Below, piece after piece: positions 1-9,588 of a stretch of 64,000 bases of DNA. Position 1 is the stretch's first letter; every line of letters begins with the position of its first letter. The notes under the pieces were generated by a model, which worked only from the letters and a program-made list of their open reading frames with translations, did not search any database and was not told where the DNA came from. The position numbers and the translations under genes were made by a program. Source of the stretch: Aedes albopictus (taxonomy: Eukaryota; Arthropoda; Insecta; Diptera; Culicidae); the NCBI RefSeq assembly GCF_035046485.1, contig NC_085136.1, positions 157,592,754 to 157,656,753 of the forward strand, read 5' to 3'.

Positions 1-3000
1 CACATGACGCATTTTGAAATCGAAATTCTTAATTCTTTCTTTACGGTATTCAACAATCTTATCCCTAATATTGCTGCTTGCAACTCTAAACGTGGTATGG
101 ATAACATTTTATTCGGTGAAACTCTTGCCTTTGCTGATACTATATTCACATCAGTGCCATTTGCAGTAACACTTCTCAGATACACAACGGCAGCAAAAGC
201 ATTTTCCGAAGCATCTCCGAACATATGCAACTCATAAAACAATGCATTTTTCAAGGTCATACATCTTGGAATCTTAAAATGGGTGACAAGTTTAAGCATA
301 TCTATCCAAGAGTTCCAAAAATTTGATAAACTATCTGGTAACTGGCTATCCCAATCAGAAGATTCTTTATGCCATTTTTGTAAAAGAATTCTACCATGAA
401 TTGTGAAGTTCGAAATTAACCCTAAGGGATCGTAAATACTCATTACAAACGAGAGAGTTTCTCTCTTTGTAATCAACCTTGTGAATTCCAATCGATCAAG
501 TTTTAATTGAAATTCGATCAAATCAGTTGTTGTATTCCAATAGATACCCAATACTTTATCAGTTGGTATTTCTTTATTCTCGAACCATTTTATTTCTGAA
601 ACATGAAGTCTTTCTGAAGGAATAACGTTGGCAAGCTGTTGCGAATTTGTAATAAAATTTCTTAGATGAAATCCAGCATACTGTTGAATATTTATAACAC
701 CCTGAACAACTTCAGATGCTTCTTTAATTTCATCAAAGCTATCCAAATAATCATCAACATAAAAGTTATTTTCAGAAGCCTCAGAAGCCTTTGGAAAATC
801 ATCCTTAAAAAGCTGTGCATTATAATTTTTCACTGCTTGAGCACAAGCAGGAGAACACGTTGATCCAAAAATCATTGATTCCATCACATATACGCTCGGA
901 TCCCTATCGGCCTCACATTGTCTCCAAAGGTATCTTTGTGCAGGCTGATCTTCCATAACAATTTTTATTTGCTGAAACATTTCTTGTATATCCCCTGTAA
1001 CAGCGATTTTGAACTCTCTGAATCTTAGCAAAACACCGAACAAAGATTTTACTGTGTCAGGACCGGAAAGCAGTGCTGAGTTAAAAGATACTCCTTCTAC
1101 TGCTGCAGCTGCATCAAAAACAATTCTTGATTTAGGTGGGACTTTGTTTTTATTTGTCACAATAAAATGAGGCAAATAATAGGTGTTTGGATGTTCCTGT
1201 AGTAGCTCACGTGGGCTAAGCTTACGGGCATAACCCTTTTTAACAAATCCTTCAAATGACTCAATTGCCCATTTTCTTAGCTCTGGTTTCCTAGCTAATG
1301 TCTTCTCCAATATTTCCAAACGTTTGAAAGCATTATTAAAACTTGGAGGGAAACTCATGCTTTCAGTTTTCCACAATAATCCTATTGAGTAATGTCCGTT
1401 TTCATATTTAATTGTATTTTTAATAATTGATTCAGCTCTTTCTACTTCTGCTGATTTTGGTAATTTATTAACGACGTTGACTCCAAAGTTTTCAGTAGAA
1501 CAATAATTTTCAAAAATTGCTCTTAAATCTGTACTTTCATGCTCTCTAATGCAAAAAGAATATGAAGGCTCACCTCTATATACCTTACCGAAAATCAACC
1601 ATCCTAGTTTGGTACGCGCTGCCATCGGCGAGTTCTCGTCACTTATCCTTCTGTCGGTCGTCAACAACAAATGAGCGTGCTCCATACCAATTAAAATCGT
1701 GGGCTTGGCGTTGACGTATCCCTGAACTGGAACATCAGCTAAATAAGTGAACTCCTTCTTCATGTGTTTAATATCCAATGTTTGCGTTGGAAGTTCAATG
1801 TCCTCGATGGTCCTGACATCCTTCATTGAATAAGTTTTTCCTCCATGTCCGCGTATCCACAGCTGTACTCTTCGGCTAGGTGATTCCTTTGAAACGTTCT
1901 GCGTCCAGGTTAATTCCAGTGGTTCTGACCGTCCATGGAGCCCAAGTTTATCCGCTACCGATTGATCCAAAAGGCTTAATGACGAGCCGGGATCAAGGAA
2001 AGCGAATGTTTCCAAAGAGAGGTTTCCATTCTGCAACGTTACTGGTACTATTTGATAATATACCGTTGATTTTCGACTTCCATGATGATTATTGTTAGTT
2101 TTGTCCTTCTCCAGATTTTGATTTTCCTTGGGTTTCTCGACGGCTGCTTTATGCAATAAACGATTGTGCATTCCCTTGCAACCGTCTATTTTGCATTCTC
2201 GCTTGCTTCTGCAAAACTTACTACCGTGTCCTTTGTTCAGGCAAGAAAAACACAGTTTCAATTGTTGAATTCGTTGTTGCCTTTGCTCAACATTGAGGTT
2301 TTTCAATATGTTGCACTTGAACGTTTGATGCTCATGCTTACAAATGTTGCACTGCATTTTTGAAGGATTGTTATGAATATTGATTCTGGGCTTTTGTTCC
2401 TTTCTTGTAGGTGGTGCTAATCTCCGTAATGTCGTTGCGTGAGTTTGCAGCCACTTATTCAAATCATGGAGAGTTGGCTGACTGACATTTCTTTGAAGCG
2501 CTTCTGTCCATGTTATCTGCATACTAAATGGTAGCTTTGATACTATGTCAGTAATTAACCGATAATCATGAAGGAATTCTGGCTTGGCCAATGTTTCCAT
2601 TGTCACAACCAAATCGTCCAATGCGTTAGCAATATCGATAGTATGGAGTTTGGGTTGATTCAATGTTTTTATCAGCTCGTTCAATAATTGCTGATAAATA
2701 GCCTCCGGTCTCCCATAAATTTCTTCAAGCCGTTGCATTATTCTAGGAACATTAGCAGCCCCTATCATCAAATTTGACACGCTCTTGGCAGCTTGGCCAT
2801 ACAGAGCTTCTTCCAATCTTGATAAATTTTCGAGATTGGTAAATCTACCTTCGGCAGATGTGTCCTTAAAAATGCTTTTGAATTTCGGCCATTCACGAGC
2901 CTCTCCACTAAATTTTGGAAGCTTGATTAATGCTTGCCTCGTCGCATTTAAAGAACCTTCAGACTGACGTCTGTTTGCCACATCTTGTTGAATTTTCAGC

Positions 3001-3263
3001 GATTCATTTAGCTGGTTCGCTAAATCAAACTTCACTTTTACGTCCAATAATGTCGCTCGTTCGATTTCCAGATATTCGCATTTGGCGCAAAGGAATCGCT
3101 CTTCTTGTGACGGCGTATGCTTAAGGTGCACACAACTAAGGTGGAACCACCTATCACAATCGTCACAAGACACCATATTATCCTTGGTGTCAGCTTCCTT
3201 GCATAAACGGCAGTTTCCGTTCTTATTTTCCACGAATTGGAACATAGCTTTTGATTTTGCCAT
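1..3263 (-). CDS. BEL/Pao retrotransposon gag-pol, open at window edge
   Basis: Reading the - strand from the ATG at 3263 gives one frame with no stop down to position 1, about 1087 codons. The codon phase at the left edge agrees with the start, so no net frameshift is present. Domains in order: a C4HC3 PHD-type zinc finger (C18, C21, C33, C36, H41, C44, C59, C62); a gag core; two zinc knuckles from about residue 305 to 345; an aspartic protease with FLDPGSS (Asp about 424); reverse transcriptase with YVDD at about 835-838; the BEL/Pao hallmark YDPLGL downstream of RT; and the start of RNase H with FGDAS (Asp about 1017). Integrase would lie outside the window. The start is chosen because the zinc finger begins 17 residues later and no earlier in-frame ATG is obvious. 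Gag and pol share one frame, as is usual for BEL. Intactness suggests a young copy; activity is inference. Confidence 0.9.
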   Translation of the reverse strand, partial: MAKSKAMFQFVENKNGNCRLCKEADTKDNMVSCDDCDRWFHLSCVHLKHTPSQEERFLCAKCEYLEIERATLLDVKVKFDLANQLNESLKIQQDVANRRQSEGSLNATRQALIKLPKFSGEAREWPKFKSIFKDTSAEGRFTNLENLSRLEEALYGQAAKSVSNLMIGAANVPRIMQRLEEIYGRPEAIYQQLLNELIKTLNQPKLHTIDIANALDDLVVTMETLAKPEFLHDYRLITDIVSKLPFSMQITWTEALQRNVSQPTLHDLNKWLQTHATTLRRLAPPTRKEQKPRINIHNNPSKMQCNICKHEHQTFKCNILKNLNVEQRQQRIQQLKLCFSCLNKGHGSKFCRSKRECKIDGCKGMHNRLLHKAAVEKPKENQNLEKDKTNNNHHGSRKSTVYYQIVPVTLQNGNLSLETFAFLDPGSSLSLLDQSVADKLGLHGRSEPLELTWTQNVSKESPSRRVQLWIRGHGGKTYSMKDVRTIEDIELPTQTLDIKHMKKEFTYLADVPVQGYVNAKPTILIGMEHAHLLLTTDRRISDENSPMAARTKLGWLIFGKVYRGEPSYSFCIREHESTDLRAIFENYCSTENFGVNVVNKLPKSAEVERAESIIKNTIKYENGHYSIGLLWKTESMSFPPSFNNAFKRLEILEKTLARKPELRKWAIESFEGFVKKGYARKLSPRELLQEHPNTYYLPHFIVTNKNKVPPKSRIVFDAAAAVEGVSFNSALLSGPDTVKSLFGVLLRFREFKIAVTGDIQEMFQQIKIVMEDQPAQRYLWRQCEADRDPSVYVMESMIFGSTCSPACAQAVKNYNAQLFKDDFPKASEASENNFYVDDYLDSFDEIKEASEVVQGVINIQQYAGFHLRNFITNSQQLANVIPSERLHVSEIKWFENKEIPTDKVLGIYWNTTTDLIEFQLKLDRLEFTRLITKRETLSFVMSIYDPLGLISNFTIHGRILLQKWHKESSDWDSQLPDSLSNFWNSWIDMLKLVTHFKIPRCMTLKNALFYELHMFGDASENAFAAVVYLRSVTANGTDVNIVSAKARVSPNKMLSIPRLELQAAILGIRLLNTVKKELRISISKCVM

Positions 3264-3767
3264 CGCAAATGTTCACTTTACTCTCACCTGGTTGTTTGCT
3301 GCTACTTTGCTTCTCTGTTTCCTTTTGCCGGATCTGCGCGTTCACTTCTGATGACAGCTTCTAAAGGTATTTCCAAACCTTTTTGTTAATTCACACACTG
3401 CAGTTTCACTATTTTCAAAAATGTCCAATGTCCTAGTTTCACTTGAATTACCACTCTGGGTTTTAATATTCAACACACAAGGTATTTTAGACACGATTCG
3501 TGAATATCTATTCACAACTTTCGAATGTTTGCCACTATTGGCTCAAGATTTGTAACAGTTAAATTTTGTGACAATGCACAACACTCAGACTGCACTCCTG
3601 GCGACAGTAAACCACGTTACAAAATCAATCACTGTAGCTATTTATTACGACAACTTTTTATATTGTCGGAGTCCTTTCCACTTATTCTAGTTGATCTCCG
3701 CGCGCCGGTATCACTGCACAATTTCAACACAACGTCGCGAGTACTTTCCTCTCTGGAGCCACCAAAA
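3264..3767 (-). other. BEL/Pao 5' leader with primer-binding region
   Basis: This is the roughly 500-base untranslated leader between the 5' LTR and the gag-pol ATG on the - strand. It starts directly inside the LTR with ttttggtggctccagagagg (3767 to 3748), the place where the tRNA primer-binding site should lie. No coding sequence is supported here; short open frames on either strand look incidental. Confidence 0.6.
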
Positions 3768-4082
3768 TGTGACGCCGGAGCTTTACGGTTTTCGGATGTA
3801 GAAAACATACACTGTAGAACTGTGGTCTAGAACTAACTTTATTACTAATGCTAAGCCTTATATATATGAATGAATGTACAATACATTCTACCTGATTTGA
3901 CTCATTATCTTTTGGGTCCCTTTCTTATTATCTCTACTTTGTTATCGCCGCCACTATCGGTGCGTCACTATTTTCATTACAATTTATGGGTCTCTTTCTT
4001 GGTCCTTCGTAGAAGATTAGTTTATGACGTAATTGTCTTGGGTAGCAGAGAATTATCAACTATGCGCATATTGCAACTAACA
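3768..4082 (-). repeat. 5' LTR of the BEL/Pao element
   Basis: On the - strand this stretch begins tgttagttgcaata and ends ggcgtcaca, giving TG...CA ends. It holds a TATA-like run (tatatataag) and an AATAAA polyadenylation signal about 30 bases further on, in the right order for an LTR. The partner LTR is outside the window, so the outer edge at 4082 is an estimate and no target duplication can be checked. Confidence 0.65.
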
Positions 4083-4589
4083 ATATGCCATGCGGTGCGC
4101 TGTATAACTTAAGGAAAATGACAACTTGAGTTTGAAATGCAAATTGATTGATTCGCGTTCGTTACAGCAGTTAAAGCGTTTGCACCGACCGAACGTTTAC
4201 TATACGTATAGTATAGCGAACCATTTCATTACAATACACTATATTGTAGCTGGTTCACTGTATGGTGCAGGAATGGTTTTCACCAAACACCCTATGGTTA
4301 GTTTTTATACGGGAAGTAAATGAAGTTTTTTCGGAAATCAATAGAGATAAGTGACATTTCAACACACGAACACTAGCGCAAATTTTTCCTCTCACAAAAG
4401 TGCACGCCGATTGAAAGGCTATTCAGATTGCATATGCAAATATTACCCAATCGAATTGGGTAAAACCTGGTAAAACGGGTAAATAATGACAAAACTAACG
4501 TCCGGGGCAAGAGTGCAAATATTTTCCTCGCAGTTTCACAACTACATCTACAAAAAAGGCACGCATACATTTGAACGTGATTACATCTA
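4083..4589. other. Intergenic, repeat relic, no gene seen
   Basis: No coding signal is seen. Positions 4167-4203 match, in reverse orientation, the terminal sequence of the MITE at 4954-5242 (gtttgcaccgaccgaacg against cgttcgctcggtgcaaac). This looks like a stray end of the same family. A short palindrome tactatacgtatagta lies beside it near 4198. Confidence 0.45.
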
Positions 4590-4941
4590 TTGGGTTTTTA
4601 AATTAAGAAAAATGTATCGATTTTATGATTTTATACAAAAGAGCACCTTTTTCTGAGCCACTATGATTTTTTTCAGATTTTTAGAACTTTCATTTGGTAC
4701 CTAAAATCAATATCAAAGAGATTTTTTGAAATCACCTTTTGACAGCTGGGTAACTGTTTGACAGCTCCACCCAGTACAAAATGCGACGAGGGGTGATTCA
4801 AAAGTCGCTCCCATACAAACTTCAAATTGATTTTTAAATAGGTTCCCGGGCACCAAAAATCATGAAAATTTGGATTTCGGCTCAGTTTTGCATGCAGATT
4901 CAGAATATGGAATTATCTCAACACCGCTAAAGAAGCCAATT
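4590..4941 (+). repeat. Dispersed repeat, copy A
   Basis: About 350 bases match 60201-60557 in the same orientation with scattered substitutions. Shared landmarks are gagcacctttttctgagcca, ggtacctaaaatcaat, two cttttgacagct/tttgacagctcc words, and tcccatacaaacttcaaatt. It has no coding potential. The family is unknown to me. Confidence 0.8.
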
Positions 4942-4953
4942 TACATTATTGTA

Positions 4954-5242
4954 CAGTAGACGTTCGCTCGGTGCAAACGCTTTAACTGCAATGCTTTTTA
5001 ACTGCAAGTCCGCTAAGTGCAACAATTTTGCAGTTATCGCACCGCTATCCGTCAAAACGAAATGTCAACAGCGATGCGATGTTTTTCGCATGCACTTCTG
5101 TTGCAGTGCGATGTTTTACTTATGCACATTGACTGCATTCTGCAGCAGCTGACAGTTCTTTGACGTCTGTCAGTTGTTGCAGTTATCGAATTTCATTCGG
5201 TAAGTGAAACGTAAACATGTTGCACTTATCGAACGTCTACTG
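4954..5242. mobile_element. MITE with cagtagacgttcg ends, TA target
   Basis: A 289-base element has terminal inverted repeats starting cagtagacgttcg and ending cgaacgtctactg. The repeat continues inward to gtgcaa/ttgcac. It is flanked by TA on both sides (4952-4953 and 5243-5244), the target duplication of Tc1/mariner/pogo transposons. The CAGTAGA-type end resembles pogo/Tigger. There is no transposase frame; the interior holds sub-repeats of gttatcg/cgataac type. Confidence 0.8.
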
Positions 5243-5269
5243 TATTATTGTGCTAAACCCACAATATTA

Positions 5270-5445
5270 GCGCATTTGCCCAAAAGTACACGCGGCAAAT
5301 TCCAGAGGAAAGGAACAGCCGCGTTTTTGCTCCCCTTTTACTCCATTCTTATGGAAGATAACATTGCGGCGTTTCTGGGCGTTTCCTCAAGTGCGGCTGT
5401 TCCTTTCCAAGAGGATTTGCCGCGTGGAATTTCGTGCAAATGCGC
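5270..5445. mobile_element. Short MITE with about 50-base inverted ends
   Basis: Left arm gcgcatttgc...acgcggcaaattc...ggaaaggaacagccgc is matched in reverse by gcggctgttcctttcc...gatttgccgcgt...gcaaatgcgc on the right, with a few mismatches. The element is 176 bases long and noncoding. It lies about 400 bases upstream of the IscU start. Confidence 0.75.
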
Positions 5446-5851
5446 GTTTGGAACATTACAAAGGCCGCGCGGTGTATCATATTCAGCAAACCAGTCAATA
5501 TGAACAGCAAATCTTAATTTTACGTGTACCTTATCATGCGATGTTTCTACGAGGGGTTATTATACAAAAGTTGTACAAAATAGATTACATCGATTACAGA
5601 TTTGCACATTAATTTATATGCTGAGCCCCTAGACTGTCAAATTCAGCTGTTTTTGACATTTCTGACGACGATCCGCGAAACTTTTGTTTCGGTCCATCAT
5701 CAGTATCTGCTTCACTCGTACTCGCAGTGTGTTGTTGTGAAGTGGTTATTCATCAGCCCTTTCCCGTAATATTTTACTGCGCAGCTTGAAAGGGAAAAGT
5801 TATTGTGAAATTCAGTTTGTTTGAAACATTGTGCATTCGCGAACGAAAACA

Positions 5852-6304
5852 ATGGCAGCGTTGCAGAGAAGTTTCAACTCGTTGCTAAAGCTCCGTCGCA
5901 CCCAGAGTGTGCCGGTTGCCCTGTACCACGCAAACGTTCTGGACCACTACGAGAACCCCCGGAATGTGGGCTCGCTGGACAAGAAGGACAAAACCGTCGG
6001 AACGGGACTGGTCGGCGCTCCGGCTTGCGGTGACGTCATGAAGCTGCAAATCAAGGTCGACGAGGATGGCAAAATCATCGACGCCAAGTTTAAAACCTTC
6101 GGATGCGGATCGGCCATAGCCTCCAGCTCCCTTGCCACCGAATGGGTAAAGGGCAAAACTTTGGACGAAGCGAAGAAACTCAAGAACACGGACATTGCGA
6201 AGGAGCTGTCGTTGCCGCCGGTCAAACTGCACTGTTCGATGCTGGCCGAGGATGCCATCAAGGCGGCTCTTGAGGATTACAAGAAGAAACAGGACAAGAA
6301 ATAG
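5852..6304 (+). CDS. IscU: Fe-S cluster assembly scaffold IscU, mitochondrial
   Basis: The product is 150 residues, the usual length for animal IscU/ISCU. It is the mitochondrial scaffold on which NFS1 sulfur and iron are joined into a [2Fe-2S] cluster before transfer by the HSC20/HSPA9 chaperones. Visible features: an arginine-rich amphipathic N-terminus (residues 1-22) typical of a matrix targeting signal; ligands Cys59 with Asp61 (PACGD), Cys85 (FGCGSA) and His127-Cys128 (KLHCS); and the chaperone-binding LPPVK at 121-125. Met130 sits where yeast Isu1 has Met141, the residue linked to frataxin dependence. I start at 5852 (caATGG) rather than the in-frame ATG seven codons upstream, because 5852 has the better context and gives a normal presequence. 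The gene has no intron in this stretch. The 5' flank 5620-5851 probably holds promoter and leader. Confidence 0.96.
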   Translation: MAALQRSFNSLLKLRRTQSVPVALYHANVLDHYENPRNVGSLDKKDKTVGTGLVGAPACGDVMKLQIKVDEDGKIIDAKFKTFGCGSAIASSSLATEWVKGKTLDEAKKLKNTDIAKELSLPPVKLHCSMLAEDAIKAALEDYKKKQDKK

Positions 6305-6390
6305 GTCCATGCTTGTGAAATTAGTTTTTAGGATTCTTGTAAATTGTTGGTTATATAAGGAATGATATGGCAGTCAAAGAGAATTTGTAG

Positions 6391-6396
6391 AATAAA
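6391..6396 (+). terminator. Polyadenylation signal of IscU
   Basis: AATAAA lies 87 bases after the IscU stop codon, within agaataaagactc. It is the only canonical signal close downstream on this strand. Confidence 0.6.
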
Positions 6397-6596
6397 GACT
6401 CTTCAAAAATCAAAACATTACATTTACCTTTCTCTTGAAAAGAAGGCCGTCACTATCAAAAACAAAGAGAAAATAGATGTTTGTACATACATGTTTGTAG
6501 ATGCATGGGGAGCGGCATGTCATCGCCACCTGCAATCTAATATATTTATCTCATTCTTTTCAAGATGCACTATTAACTACTAGCCAGTGTTAACAA
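6397..6596. other. Intergenic between IscU and MITE
   Basis: This is A/T-rich sequence with no gene signal. The 73-codon open frame here has no recognisable content. Confidence 0.4.
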
Positions 6597-6788
6597 TAGT
6601 CCTGTTCAATGAAGCAGGTTGCTCCACCCTGCTCTTACCAATTTGTTGATAAAATTTATTTTATCATTTAATTGTAATTTTTATTGATAACGATATCCTG
6701 TTAGTGTACACTTTGTTTCACTTGTAATAGGTAAGAGCAGGACGAAACAACTTCGAGCATATTCAACCTGCTTCATTGAACAGGACTA
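6597..6788. mobile_element. MITE with perfect 25-base inverted ends
   Basis: The ends tagtcctgttcaatgaagca... and ...tgcttcattgaacaggacta are perfect reverse complements over 25 bases. A second inner pair, ctgctcttacc/ggtaagagcag, extends the symmetry. The outermost TA may be the target duplication. The element is 192 bases, noncoding, and lies between the convergent IscU and mRpS14 genes. Confidence 0.85.
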
Positions 6789-6933
6789 ATTATTTGGCTT
6801 CGAGCTCCTATATAGGTGACACGGATCAAGAGACTGTCCCCCAAGCAGATTTATGTTCAATATCGAAGAATAGCTTTCGGAAATTACTATTTAAACACTG
6901 TCTTCACATTCGACAAATTCAAGTGTACTTCCA

Positions 6934-7394
6934 TTACCACATAGCTCTCTGAACACCGGACAGTTTATTGTAGTCGGCCATATGCCTCCACACGATTCGG
7001 CTCACCCGCCAACGGTGGACGATTCCCCGGGATCTGGAAGTGACGGCGCAACGTTCCCTCACTCGCACCAGCGAGGTATCCCGCGGGAAGGCATGGATTT
7101 CCGCACTGGCCATTTCCCTCAGCTCCACCGGTAGGATAGTATTCTTCCGAAGCGAATTGACCCGCAACCGATCCTTGGCGTGCTCCACCACACACTTACG
7201 GCGCTTAACATCTTTAATCATCCGCCAATCTGTCCATTTGTTGCGAACTTGTTGGAACTGCAAACGTAGGAAAAAAGGACTCTTCGTCAGCCTGACAAAT
7301 GGAAATTAAACTACAATTTTTTACTTACCCCATAACCGGCCAAATTTTGTCCGGATATTGCAAATCTGGAAACAATGTTAGCTACTATGGACAT
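6934..7394 (-). CDS. mRpS14: Mitochondrial ribosomal protein S14 (uS14m), 2 exons
   Basis: Exon 1 is 7329-7394 (22 codons from the ATG at 7394) and exon 2 is 6934-7257 (107 codons plus TAA). They are joined across a 71-base intron with donor GTAAGT and acceptor TTTGCAG, phase 0. The protein is 129 residues, close to the animal MRPS14 length. It is a component of the small mitoribosomal subunit head that contacts 12S rRNA. Residues 1-22 are an uncharged-to-basic presequence. Family signatures follow: [22 protein letters not shown], and the C-terminal [10 protein letters not shown]...[15 protein letters not shown]...LSGVQRAMW. The gene converges with IscU. The exon 1/intron model is read from splice signals and frame continuity, not from transcripts. 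Confidence 0.94.
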
Positions 7395-7599
7395 TGTTTC
7401 GCGATGTTCTGGAGGCACAGATTATTATATAAAACGTGAGTGAGTTGAAAGTGTGTGAACGATAACAACAAAGTTGAGATGCCGTCACGGATGCAGCGAA
7501 GCGAACGGTTTGACAGACAAGTTTGACATTAAAATGTTCACTAAATGAACCGTATGGTGTTCATGAGTTCATTTACAGTGGTTTTCAAGTGCGAGGATG

Positions 7600-7950
7600 A
7601 GTGTAGAGCAATTTCAAAGGAGAAGAACGCAGCGCGGTGGTCATGTTCCAGCATGGAACTCGGCAGAACGTGGAACGCTAAAACGGAAACGGAAATAGCA
7701 GACTTCCTTTTTTCTGGAGATGAAACGTTACCTGATGGAAGAATCGGAACGCGATGAAATAGAGTTGATGTGCTGTCCTCAAGAAACAAGAAATTCTGTC
7801 AGAAGCTCAACGTATATCGCAAAAGCTTCATGCCGCGAGCCGCGAACCGAAATGTGTCAGAATAAGGGCGTGGGTCTCTTGACAAACTAACATGACGTGA
7901 TCGAAAGGTCGAAACAGCACTTCGACGAAAAACTGAATAATGCAGAAAAC
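7600..7950 (+). mobile_element. RTE (JAM1-like) LINE fragment, degenerate
   Basis: The stretch holds decayed words of the RTE ORF2 linker between endonuclease and RT: cagcatggaactcggcagaa, gaaacaagaaattctgtcag, cttcatgccgcgagcc, gatcgaaaggtcgaaacagc, acttcgacgaa. The same segment is present in reverse at about 25050-24880 and in part at about 37500-37640. No frame is open. Boundaries are approximate. Confidence 0.55.
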
Positions 7951-8991
7951 TCATCGATAGTATAGTGGTAAGGGGCTGTCCATAAACCACATGGTCATTT
8001 TTTGGGAGATTCTAAAGCAACTGGTAAGGACGTAAATGGTTTCGTGGTTTCTATGTGTCTGCACCGAGGTCTGCCCCAGCAGATTGCCTAGGATCTATGA
8101 GAAACGGAACTTCGTATTATAACCATGCAGTGAATCAAAATTCAACCATCGCGCACAATAATGACAATGTCGCAACCTGTATTTGTTGCGACAAACAAAC
8201 CCATGCGACATAAGTTTGTCCCAACTTGAAAATAAATAATGGGATTAACATCGTACACCACTAGTTTAGAGATTTTTAAGCCTTGCATTGCGATTTTCGA
8301 ACGGTAACTTCGAGTCGGTAAACACTGCAACTCTGGTGAAGCTCTATCATCAAACAGTTTCGACTTTGGGTTAGCAATAATTGATTATTCACGAGTTGAA
8401 AAGTACGCAACAAATTCAGCTTCCGTTTTGTCTGCAACAAAAAATTTCGAGATCATGTCATTATCTGTTACCAGTAGGGATAAAGAGTAATCGTCGCACC
8501 TTCTTTGTTGCTTGTTTTGTGCCTCTTTTGTCTGACAATTCTCTTCACTGATTATAACAGTTTCTATTTACGAAATGAACTACGTAACTTAGGCTGGCGT
8601 GTACATATCTCATCGTGTACAAAAAAAAACTCATTGAACATAAATGTTCTCTGTCGTAGGCTCCATCAAGCAAAAAAGATGATGATATACGAAAAATATG
8701 TGCAACTCGTAGGAACATGCGATTGGTGGTTTTGGATTATTTGGCCCCAGCTGAGAAAAAATAAGTTGAGAACCAATGAGCCTATGATACACCTACCAAT
8801 ACATCTATCACTGTGGGACAACGTACCGAAAAAATGCCCACATGCAGACTATCCCATACTATCGAAAGAAATATAAATGAATGTTGTGAAATTCAGAGTC
8901 AGCTAAGCGTTTCTAATACCACTCACTGTTAGATCCAAGCGTCGAGAGGTTCCAGATCATTCAGTAAAGGTATAATTTACAAACAAAAGTC
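7951..8991. other. Gap between mRpS14 and TSPO, no gene seen
   Basis: No feature is supported. A 123-codon open frame at 8505-8876 (+) has low-complexity, unfamiliar content and no motif. The last 100 bases are probably TSPO promoter and leader. Confidence 0.4.
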
Positions 8992-9588
8992 ATGAGTGAG
9001 TTTCCGAAAATTGCCGGAGCAATCGTTCTGCCACAAATTGGAGGATGGATCAACGGATACCTCACCCGGCAGGAAATCAAATCCTGGTACAGCACACTGA
9101 ACTTTCCATCGTTCCGACCGCCGAACTGGATTTTCGGTCCGGTTTGGACTTCCCTGTACGCCGGTATGGGATATGCCTCGTACCTGGTTTGGCGAGATGG
9201 AGGAGGTTTCCATGGAGTTGCACAAGGACCACTCGTTCTGTATGGAGCACAGCTAGCATTGAATTGGGCTTGGACGCCAATTTTCTTCAAGAAACATGAA
9301 CTGAAATGGGTAATTCATTAACCTCTCCTAAGTATATCACTAACATTAATTCGAATTTTGCCAAATAATTTTCAGAGTTGCGTGGAATTAGCTGCCCTGA
9401 CCGCTACAGTCGCTGCTACGGGATTCGCATTCTTCAACGTGAACAAGCTGGCCGGCCTGCTCTTCGTTCCATATCTTGCGTGGTGTTCGTTTGCAACTTT
9501 GCTTAATTATAAAATATACGAATTGAATGCATCAGACGACAAGCCAACAGCAACCATAGAAGAAGTCAAAGAAGATAAGGATAAGTAA
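8992..9588 (+). CDS. Tspo: Translocator protein TSPO, 2 exons
   Basis: Exon 1 (8992-9309, 106 codons) and exon 2 (9376-9588, 70 codons plus TAA) are joined across a 66-base intron (GTAATT...TTTTCAG, phase 0), giving 176 residues. TSPO is a five-helix protein of the outer mitochondrial membrane that binds cholesterol and porphyrins. Family motifs: RPPNWIFGPVWTSLYAGMGYASYLVW in helix 2 and the following loop; ALNWAWTPIFF in helix 3; and LLFVPYLAWCSFATLLNYKIYELN at residues 134-157, where the cholesterol-recognition L-x-Y-K type motif (LNYK) lies. A charged tail of about 19 residues (DDKPT...EDKDK) follows, longer than in vertebrates. The start is the only ATG fitting the normal N-terminus. Confidence 0.96.

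Noticed and set aside
5885..6310. 141 and 104-codon antisense frames over IscU
   Set aside because: Shadows of the IscU coding frame.
8505..8876. 123-codon + strand frame upstream of TSPO as a gene
   Set aside because: No motif, unusual composition and no splice or regulatory support.
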